Shown: one piece after another, positions 57,761-64,000 of the stretch
Layout: each line of letters starts with the position of its first letter
Numbering within the stretch: position 1 is the first letter of the stretch
DNA from: Chitinophagales bacterium
Lineage (GTDB): Bacteria > Bacteroidota > Bacteroidia > Chitinophagales > JADIYW01
Reading direction: 5' to 3'
Assembly (NCBI GenBank): GCA_020636535.1
Contig: JACJXT010000011.1
Span: 1,426,001-1,490,000 of the forward strand
DNA: 64,000 nt
Notes under the pieces: generated by a model
The model's input: the letters and a program-made list of their open reading frames with translations, nothing else
What the model was told of the DNA's origin: nothing
Database searches by the model: none
Translations under genes and position numbers: made by a program

Positions 57761-58357
57761 TTATTTTCTGTTACGCATAATTTGTTGAACTTGCTCTTCT
57801 GTGAGCCCAAATTTTTCTTGTAAGATTTGATACATCTCTGCTTCTGAAACTTTGTGTTCTATATGATTACTATCAACAATTGCCCAATCATTGGTATTAT
57901 AATGTGTATTTTGCTCTTGAAGGTTTTTTCTTTCTACTTCTAATTTGTCTGTTTGAATACGCAATACCAAAACAGAAAAGGCAATAATGACTAATAATAC
58001 TAAAGCTGTATAAGATAATATTTGTACTACTTCTTTCTTTGTATATTCATTATTGCTGGCTTTATATTTTACTTTTTGATATAATGGTGGTATTTCTTGT
58101 TGCGTAGTATTTTCGTTTTGTTGTTGTTTGGTTTGATTTTGTTGTTGTATTACTTTATATTGATAGATATATGCTTTTCTTGAAATACTATTTCCTATAA
58201 CATCATAAGCTTCTTGAATTTCCATAAAAATGGTAGCAGCATATGAGCTACTATTTTTATCAGGATGATATTGTAACACCAATTGACGATATGCTTTTTT
58301 TATCTCAGCATCATTTGCCAACCACGAAACACCTAAAATTTTAAAATAATCTTTCAA
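57761..58357 (-). CDS. J-domain membrane protein
   Basis: 198 aa. N-terminal J domain (residues 1-68) with the HPD motif (LQYHPDKNSS) that stimulates Hsp70/DnaK ATPase. A Gln-rich linker (IQQQNQTKQQQNENTTQQE) follows, then one transmembrane helix (about residues 112-130) and a C-terminal helical region (EAEMYQILQEKFGLTEEQV). No Gly/Phe or zinc domain, so a specialised co-chaperone that recruits DnaK to the membrane. Convergent with the sdh operon. Confidence 0.88.
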   Translation of the reverse strand: MKDYFKILGVSWLANDAEIKKAYRQLVLQYHPDKNSSSYAATIFMEIQEAYDVIGNSISRKAYIYQYKVIQQQNQTKQQQNENTTQQEIPPLYQKVKYKASNNEYTKKEVVQILSYTALVLLVIIAFSVLVLRIQTDKLEVERKNLQEQNTHYNTNDWAIVDSNHIEHKVSEAEMYQILQEKFGLTEEQVQQIMRNRK

Positions 58358-58376
58358 ATTAATACAATCATTTATT

Positions 58377-58405
58377 TCTCGCAGATTTCGCAGATTCTCG
58401 CAGAA
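58377..58405. repeat. Tandem CGCAGA repeat
   Basis: Three imperfect units of TCTCGCAGAT / TTCGCAGAT / TCTCGCAGAA in the gap between two genes. A related CCGCAGAACTCGC string occurs at 36734. Such CGCAGATT strings are frequent in Bacteroidota intergenic DNA. Confidence 0.55.
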
Positions 58406-58440
58406 TAATAAATAAATTAAAACCTACTTTTATCATCATA

Positions 58441-58458
58441 CCAGAAAATTTCGTAGTA
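58441..58458 (+). repeat. Dispersed intergenic repeat, copy 2
   Basis: Same 18-mer (CCAGAAAATTTCGTAGTA) as at 32626-32643, between the J-domain and E1 genes. Confidence 0.6.
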
Positions 58459-58517
58459 CAACAGAGAATCTTCCATTCAAAAGTCTTACTCTAAATATTC
58501 ATTACTCACTACTAAAA

Positions 58518-60944
58518 TCAATACAATAACGGAAATTTAGTTGGATTTGTTTCATACATCATTTTATTAATTAGTCGAAACACATCTTCTGCATTAGGTT
58601 TACTAAAATAATCGCCATCTGTACCAAACGCTGCTCTATGTTCTCTAGCAGACAGTGTTCTAGGAACAGCATCTAAGTAGCTAAAAATATTTTGTTTTTC
58701 TAGTACTTGTTCTAGCATGTAGGCAGTTCCTCCACCAGGAAAATCTTCATCCATAAAAACTACACGATTTGTTTTTCTGATAGAGTCTCCAATAATTCCA
58801 TGAATATCAAAAGGTAGAAGCGTTTGTACATCTATTAATTCTACATCTATACCAAAATGATGCAACTTGCCTACTGCATCTTGTGCTATTCTTACACAAG
58901 AACCATAAGTTACTAGTGTAATGTCCTTTCCTTCTTTTAAAATTTCAGGAACACCTAATGGCACAGTAAAATCACCTGCATTACTAGGAATCTTTTCTTT
59001 TAATCGATATGCATTTAAACACTCAATCACCAAAGCTGGTTCATCGCCTCGTAGTAAAAGATTATAAAAACCAGCAGCTTGTGTCATATTTCTAGGAACA
59101 CAAACATGCATACCACGCAAAGCACCTAAAATCATTTGCATAGGCGAACCAGTATGCCAAATACCTTCTAATCTGTGTCCACGAGTTCTAACAATTAAAG
59201 GAGCTTTTTGTCCACCTTTAGTTCTATAAGACAAACAAGCTAAATCGTCAGACAAAGGTTGTAAGCCGTATAATAAATAATCTAAGTACTGAATTTCTGC
59301 AATTGGTCTAAATCCACGCATGGCTAGTCCAATGCCTTCGCCCATGATGGTTGCTTCTCTAATACCTGTATCATAGATTCTATCTTTACCAAACTTTTCT
59401 TGTAAACCAGCAAACGCTTGGTTTACATCTCCAATTCTTCCAACATCTTCACCAAAAGCCAATAGCATTTTATCTCGTTCAAAATTAGCAGTAAAACAAG
59501 CATTAAGTACTTGATAGCCACTTAAAAATTTTGGTTTTTCTGGATAAGTTACAGTAACCATTGGCAACTTTAATGGAGAATAGCTAGAATTGGTATGCAT
59601 ATAGGAACTATATCGTTCTTTATTGACTAATTTTTGTGTCGCTCTCCATTGTTTTAGTTGTTTAATGTAATCGTGTGATTCATCTTTAGTAAGTACAAGT
59701 ACTTCTATAATGGTTTCAAAAATATCTCTACGAACTGGTTCTATTATAGTCTTGGCTTTAGCAACAATATCCAATATACTTTCTTTATTTTTTGATATTG
59801 AAGCGACTAATTCAATAATATTTAATACTTCATTAAATTCTTCTAATATAATATCATGAAAATTAGACCACGCTGTTTTTTTTGCTAGTACTACTTCTGC
59901 TTTTACATTATCTTCTATTGTTTGTAATGTAGTTTCATCTGAAATATTATTATTTAATATCCAAGATTTAAATTGTGCAATACAATCGTATTCTTTTTCC
60001 CAATCTAATCGTTCTTGAGATTTATATCTTTCGTGTGAACCACTAGTTGAGTGTCCTTGTGGTTGTGTTACTTCTTCTACATGAATTAAAGCAGGTCGAT
60101 GTGTTTTTCTAATTTTTTCGGTGGCTTGCATATAAGTAGCTACGAGTTTAGGATAATCCCAAGCTTTTACCTTATATATATCAAATCCATTATACTGTTC
60201 ATCTGCCTGAAAACCTTTTAGTACTTCAGAGATACTTCCTTTTGTTGTTTGTAGAAGTTTAGGAACAGAAATACCATAACCATCGTCCCAAACTGAAACC
60301 AACAAAGGCACTTGCAAAACACCAGCTGCATTTATGGTTTCCCAAAACAATCCTTCGGAGGTACTCGCATCGCCAATAGTAGCAAAACAAATTTCGTTAC
60401 CATTATTGCTAAAACTATTTTCTCCAATAAAATCTTTTAATGCTCTATACTTTTTAGATGCTAGTGCCAGTCCTAAAGCTCTTGGCATTTGCGATGCAGT
60501 TGGTGAATTATCTGCTGCTGTATTTTTCATGAGCTTAAGTGCTTTCCAATTACCATCTGGCAACAAACTTCTTGTAGCAAAATGATTGTTCATTTGTCTT
60601 CCGCCAGAATGTGGATCTTCTGCTAAAGATGGATTGGCATACAACTGAGCAAATAATTGTTCTAAACTCACCAATTTAGATGCGAGCATAAAGGTTTGGT
60701 CTCTATAGTAACCAGAACGGAAATCGCCATTTTTAAAAGCTTTAGCCATAGCAATTTGTGGCAACTCTTTTCCATCGCCAAAAATGCCAAACTTAGCTTT
60801 TCCTGTTAGCACTTCTTTTCTTCCCATTAAACTCATTTCTCTACTTATCAAACAAGTGTAGTAATCTTGTATTACTTCTTCTTTAAAAGCGAGAAAGGAT
60901 TTTAAGTTGTTCGTGTCTATATTTTCTTGGTTTTGCAAAGACAT
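58518..60944 (-). CDS. Fused alpha-beta E1 component of 2-oxoacid dehydrogenase (2-oxoisovalerate type)
   Basis: 808 aa in one chain: E1-alpha (residues 1-420) with thiamine-diphosphate motif IGDASTSEGLFWETINAAG near residue 190, and E1-beta (residues 470-808) with LAFGEDVGRIGDVNQAF, REATIMGEGIGLAMRGFRPIAE and GSCVRIAQDAV. It decarboxylates branched-chain 2-oxo acids and passes the acyl group to E2. The fused form is found in Bacteroidota. E2 and E3 are not here. Substrate is inferred; ilvE at 37221 may provide it. Confidence 0.88.
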   Translation of the reverse strand: MSLQNQENIDTNNLKSFLAFKEEVIQDYYTCLISREMSLMGRKEVLTGKAKFGIFGDGKELPQIAMAKAFKNGDFRSGYYRDQTFMLASKLVSLEQLFAQLYANPSLAEDPHSGGRQMNNHFATRSLLPDGNWKALKLMKNTAADNSPTASQMPRALGLALASKKYRALKDFIGENSFSNNGNEICFATIGDASTSEGLFWETINAAGVLQVPLLVSVWDDGYGISVPKLLQTTKGSISEVLKGFQADEQYNGFDIYKVKAWDYPKLVATYMQATEKIRKTHRPALIHVEEVTQPQGHSTSGSHERYKSQERLDWEKEYDCIAQFKSWILNNNISDETTLQTIEDNVKAEVVLAKKTAWSNFHDIILEEFNEVLNIIELVASISKNKESILDIVAKAKTIIEPVRRDIFETIIEVLVLTKDESHDYIKQLKQWRATQKLVNKERYSSYMHTNSSYSPLKLPMVTVTYPEKPKFLSGYQVLNACFTANFERDKMLLAFGEDVGRIGDVNQAFAGLQEKFGKDRIYDTGIREATIMGEGIGLAMRGFRPIAEIQYLDYLLYGLQPLSDDLACLSYRTKGGQKAPLIVRTRGHRLEGIWHTGSPMQMILGALRGMHVCVPRNMTQAAGFYNLLLRGDEPALVIECLNAYRLKEKIPSNAGDFTVPLGVPEILKEGKDITLVTYGSCVRIAQDAVGKLHHFGIDVELIDVQTLLPFDIHGIIGDSIRKTNRVVFMDEDFPGGGTAYMLEQVLEKQNIFSYLDAVPRTLSAREHRAAFGTDGDYFSKPNAEDVFRLINKMMYETNPTKFPLLY

Positions 60945-61095
60945 GCATCACAAAATTAATTTTAATTAACAAGAATAGCATCTAAAATTTCAAAAAAAAT
61001 ACTAATATTGAATGATTGAATAACTATATCATTATAAATGAGTATAAGAATTAGTTTGGTATAGTTTTTGAAGTTTATCAATTAAAAGAAATATT

Positions 61096-61524
61096 ATGAA
61101 AACGATTTTATACATTTTTGCTTCATTTTTGTTAGTAGGATTTGCTAATGCACAAGAAAATGGCACTTCTAATATTAAATTTGAGAAGTTAGAACACGAT
61201 TTTGGAAGTCAACCTCAAGGTAAACCAGTTACTTATGAGTTTAAATTTACGAATGTAGGTAAAACAGCTATTGAATTAGAAAATGTAAAAGCTTCTTGTG
61301 GTTGTACTACACCAATTTGGACAAAAGATCCTGTTGCTCCAGGAGAAACTGGTGTTGTTAAAGCACAATATAATATGGCAAGATCTGGTAGTTTTAGAAA
61401 ATCGATTACGGTTACAACTAAAGATGGTGAAAATATAGTATTGTATATTTCTGGTAATGCTGTTGAACAAACTAATGGTGTTGAAGAAAGTGAACCAAAG
61501 TTTCTGACCGATCCAAATAAATAA
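61096..61524 (+). CDS. DUF1573 domain secreted protein
   Basis: 142 aa. Signal peptide (ILYIFASFLLVGFANA). DUF1573 immunoglobulin-like domain: FEKLEHDFGSQPQGKPVTYEFKFTNVGK, with ASCGCTTPIW carrying the typical CGC, and EGENIVLYISGNAVE-type end. Abundant in Bacteroidota; role unknown, periplasmic or surface. Terminator follows 22 bp later. Confidence 0.9.
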   Translation: MKTILYIFASFLLVGFANAQENGTSNIKFEKLEHDFGSQPQGKPVTYEFKFTNVGKTAIELENVKASCGCTTPIWTKDPVAPGETGVVKAQYNMARSGSFRKSITVTTKDGENIVLYISGNAVEQTNGVEESEPKFLTDPNK

Positions 61525-61546
61525 AATCATTAAAAAGATATAATAC

Positions 61547-61577
61547 AACTCCATGTACAAAATACATGGAGTTTTTT
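61547..61577 (+). terminator. Terminator after the DUF1573 gene
   Basis: AACTCCATGTA and TACATGGAGTT form an 11-bp stem around CAAAA, followed by TTTT. Confidence 0.9.
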
Positions 61578-61590
61578 ATTTTTGCATCTT

Positions 61591-62793
61591 ATGCCATCAA
61601 TATCAAATAAAGGAAAAATGATGCCTTCTTCGCCAATTAGGAAGTTGGCTGTATATGCAGAAGAAGCTAAGAAAAAAGGAACTCATATTTATCACCTAAA
61701 TATTGGTCAACCAGATATTGAAACGCCAACAGAACTTTGGCAAGCAGTACATAGTATGCAAAAGAAAATTTTAGAGTATAGTCCGTCTAATGGTTATGAA
61801 TCACTTAGAATAAAATATGCTCAATATTTTCAAACAAGATGTAACCTACCTAATTTACAAGCAGATGATATTTTAATTACAACTGGTGCTTCTGAAGCTT
61901 TATTTTTTACTTTGCTTTCTATACTTGATGAAAATGATGAAGTCATTATTCCTGAGCCATTGTATGCTAATTATATTGGATTTTCGAGAAGTGGTAATAT
62001 AAAAGTACGACCTATTGCTACGAGCTTTGAAAATGGTTTTGCTTTACCTAGCATTGATGAGTTTGAAGCTGTTATTAATGAAAACACCAAAGCTATTTTA
62101 ATTTGCAATCCAAATAATCCTACTGGATATACTTATAGTTATGATGAATTAAATCGATTAAAAGCATTAGCATTAAAACACGATTTATTTATTATTAGCG
62201 ACGAAGTGTATAGAGAATTTGTATATGCAGAACAAGAACATATTAGCTTATTTAGTTTTGAAGATTTAGCACAACATTTAATTTTAGTAGATTCTATTTC
62301 AAAACGATTTAGTGCGTGTGGTGCGAGAATTGGAATGGTTGCAACTAAAAATAAAGAAGTTTTAGAAACAGTGTTAAAGTTTGCACAGCAACGATTAAGT
62401 CCGCCAGGTTTAGCACAAGAAGCAGCCAAAGCTTTGTTTGATGTAGACAAAGATTATTTTGTTGCCATTAAAAAAGAATATCAACAAAGAAGAGATACCA
62501 TAGTTGGTTTACTTAATAAAATTGATGGTGTTGCTTGTCATACACCCAATGGTGCATTTTATTGTATGGTACAATTACCTGTAGCAGATACTGATGATTT
62601 TTGTAAATGGTTATTGACTGATTTTAATTATAATGGTGCTACGGTGATGTTAGCACCAGGAAGTGGTTTTTATGCCACACATAACAAAGGCAAGAATGAA
62701 GTAAGAATTGCCTATGTTTTAAACAGTGCAGATTTAACACAAGCGGCTAAATGCCTAGAAGAAGCTTTGAAAGTTTATTGTTCAGAGAAATAG
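61591..62793 (+). CDS. Class I/II pyridoxal-phosphate aminotransferase
   Basis: 400 aa from the ATG at 61591 (a TTG at 61582 is also open). Fold type I. Substrate-side motif HLNIGQPDIETP, cofactor-phosphate TTGASEALFF, LICNPNNPTGYTY with the pyridine-ring Asn, SDEVYREFVY with Asp and Tyr, and the Schiff-base Lys in VDSISKRFSACGARIG. Most like aspartate/aromatic aminotransferases of the AAT-I type. The TATTTTTG at 61577-61584 fits a -7 box but overlaps the terminator tail. Confidence 0.88.
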   Translation: MPSISNKGKMMPSSPIRKLAVYAEEAKKKGTHIYHLNIGQPDIETPTELWQAVHSMQKKILEYSPSNGYESLRIKYAQYFQTRCNLPNLQADDILITTGASEALFFTLLSILDENDEVIIPEPLYANYIGFSRSGNIKVRPIATSFENGFALPSIDEFEAVINENTKAILICNPNNPTGYTYSYDELNRLKALALKHDLFIISDEVYREFVYAEQEHISLFSFEDLAQHLILVDSISKRFSACGARIGMVATKNKEVLETVLKFAQQRLSPPGLAQEAAKALFDVDKDYFVAIKKEYQQRRDTIVGLLNKIDGVACHTPNGAFYCMVQLPVADTDDFCKWLLTDFNYNGATVMLAPGSGFYATHNKGKNEVRIAYVLNSADLTQAAKCLEEALKVYCSEK

Positions 62794-63131
62794 TTAAAAT
62801 TATGCATTTTAGTATATTTCAGTTTCTAAAAATGTTATTTTTGTAAAGCAGAATATCAATAACTCAATCGACATACAGTAAGAAGATTAACAACTCATTT
62901 AGTTTGGGAACAAAGTATCAGTTTCTCATATTATGAAGAAGAAATAAAAAATCGTTGTCGTAGTATCCTTTGTCAATTATATGAAGCAGAAGATGGTCTA
63001 ACATTGAAAGAAGTTGTATTAAAAATTATATTCATATAGAATATTGCCTGATACTAATTAGCGTTCAGAAGAACAAAATAAATTTTGAATATTTTGTTGT
63101 TAGAGTAGAGAGAATATAATAGATGAAATGA
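62794..63131. other. Intergenic region with possible gene remnant
   Basis: 338 bp without an intact gene. A plus-strand frame of 57 codons (62869-63039) without an ATG reads RRLTTHLVWEQ, then SFSYYEEEIKNRC. It looks protein-like and may be the tail of a decayed gene next to the IS3 insertion. I do not recognise it. Confidence 0.4.
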
Positions 63132-64000
63132 TGTCCATCCCTAAATAGAGTTGACCGTTTTGGTTAAAAAAATATTGTTCATTTTGTTTAAATCCATCGG
63201 ACAAATAGGAGCTTGCAGGTCTTTGTTGCTAAAAACGAAGTGTGGCTCAAAGCCACCTTCGTTTTTTAAACCTTCGGCATAAATAATCGCTTTTGGTCTT
63301 TGTTGCTTTGGTAAAGCTACTACTTCTTTTTCAAAAGCTATGGGTGTTTTTCTGCCTACTGCATTGTGTAGTCTTTTGTTGTTGTAATGTTTTACTGCTC
63401 TGTTTGTCATTGTTTTTAATGTTTGATAATTTTTAGGTTGCCAATAAGCTAAATATTCGTTTTTTATGGTTTGATTAATGCGTTCTGCATAGGCATTATC
63501 TAATGCTGTTTCTCCCATACTGATTAAAGTATTTTGAGATTTTAGCAGTTTAATATAATCCTTATAAATGTATTGACTACCTTTATCTGAATGATGTACC
63601 TGTGGTGCTTGGTTTTGTTTTAATGCCATTTTTAGTGCTTGTACATTAGCTTCGGCTCTTAAACTATCTGATACATGATATCCTACTATTTTCTTGGTAT
63701 AAACATCTATAATAAATACAGCATAATAAAACTCGTTGTTTACTTTAATATAAGTAATGTCGCTTTGCCATACTTGGCTCGGACTGTGTAACAACATGCC
63801 TTGAATTAAGTTAGGATAATACAATTTAGAAGCAGTAGTTGTTCTATGATAGTTTTTCTTTCGTTTGATCCTAAAACCTAAATCCATAAATAAATCTACA
63901 AATTTGTCTCTGCCAATAAAATTTGGCTTTAGTGTGTAATACATCTTTTCAACTCCACAACCTGGATGTTCTTGTCGAAGCGTTTCTGCTTCTTTAAGTA
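63132..64000 (-). mobile_element. IS3-family insertion sequence, cut by window end
   Basis: The transposase OrfB reading leftward from beyond 64000 identifies the IS. The left terminal inverted repeat should lie near 63132 (TGTCCATCCCTAAATAGAG), overlapping the transposase stop; this is a guess, because the other end is outside the window. Confidence 0.6.
63141..64000 (-). CDS. IS3-family transposase OrfB (partial)
   Basis: Open frame continues to the window end, so the N-terminus is missing. Visible upstream part: LKEAETLRQEHPGCGVEKM, the HTH_21-like domain. The integrase core has the DDE residues: Asp in WQSDITYI, Asp in HHSDKGSQY and Glu in YAERINQTIKNEYL, with a normal tail (HYNNKRLHNAVGRKTPIAFE). 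DNA strand transfer for IS transposition. The C-terminus, which runs about 40 residues past PIAFE, is slightly longer than usual. Confidence 0.9.
   Translation of the reverse strand, partial: LKEAETLRQEHPGCGVEKMYYTLKPNFIGRDKFVDLFMDLGFRIKRKKNYHRTTTASKLYYPNLIQGMLLHSPSQVWQSDITYIKVNNEFYYAVFIIDVYTKKIVGYHVSDSLRAEANVQALKMALKQNQAPQVHHSDKGSQYIYKDYIKLLKSQNTLISMGETALDNAYAERINQTIKNEYLAYWQPKNYQTLKTMTNRAVKHYNNKRLHNAVGRKTPIAFEKEVVALPKQQRPKAIIYAEGLKNEGGFEPHFVFSNKDLQAPICPMDLNKMNNIFLTKTVNSI

Overview
The window is AT-rich chromosomal DNA of a member of the Bacteroidota. This is supported by consensus Bacteroidota promoters (TTTG, then TAnnTTTG, for example in front of the tRNA-Ser gene), an outer-membrane-receptor gene with a carboxypeptidase-regulatory-like N-domain, an adjacent ECF sigma factor and PorT-like gene, the futalosine menaquinone gene mqnD, an sdhCAB set of the b558 type, and a fused two-domain 2-oxoacid dehydrogenase E1. 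No rRNA or CRISPR array was seen.

Region by region: 1-5.2 kb is host DNA (haem-binding protein, galT-galK, a TMEM175-like channel, an AtuA pair). A tRNA-Ser(UGA) gene follows at 5292-5376. Its 3' end is the left copy of a 16-bp direct repeat (5362-5377 and 26343-26358) that bounds a 21-kb integrated element. From 26.4 to 42.6 kb is host DNA: a metallopeptidase lipoprotein, a LytS/LytTR two-component pair, an ECF sigma factor, an NTP pyrophosphatase, ilvE, a glutathione peroxidase, an atypical response regulator, TraB/GumN and DUF922-like proteins. From 43.0 to 50.1 kb is a peptide natural-product (RiPP) locus: outer-membrane receptor-like protein, 61-aa double-glycine precursor, radical SAM/SPASM maturase, GIN-domain protein and C39-peptidase ABC exporter. 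From 50.1 to 62.8 kb is core metabolism (mqnD, two glycosyltransferases, acyl-CoA-binding protein, sdhCAB, J-domain protein, fused E1, DUF1573, aminotransferase). The right edge enters an IS3-family element cut by the window end.

The 5378-26358 element looks like a complete temperate virus, but not a tailed one. No terminase, portal, tail or baseplate gene was recognised. It carries a tyrosine integrase, a YafQ-type toxin-antitoxin pair, a small A32/FtsK-like packaging ATPase, a candidate 271-aa jelly-roll major capsid protein, a fibre-like secreted protein, a lambda-R-type GH104 lysozyme, an M23 peptidase, an HExxH protease with a C-terminal membrane anchor, at least eight other small membrane proteins, a primase-helicase with a BT4734-like N-domain, and a divergent repressor/Cro-like switch. 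I infer a tailless icosahedral virus with an internal membrane, broadly like PM2, FLiP or PRD1, possibly of an undescribed group.

Transcription of the element can be read from the sequence. An early leftward operon starts at a consensus promoter with an overlapping operator at 25052-25100 and ends at a terminator at 19820-19859. A 600-bp intergenic region then carries about 16 copies of GGACT in both orientations (candidate replication origin or late-gene control). The late structural operon runs leftward from 19293 to a terminator at 8081-8112, with an internal terminator just after the capsid gene. The repressor side is transcribed rightward and ends with a membrane protein that could give immunity to superinfection.
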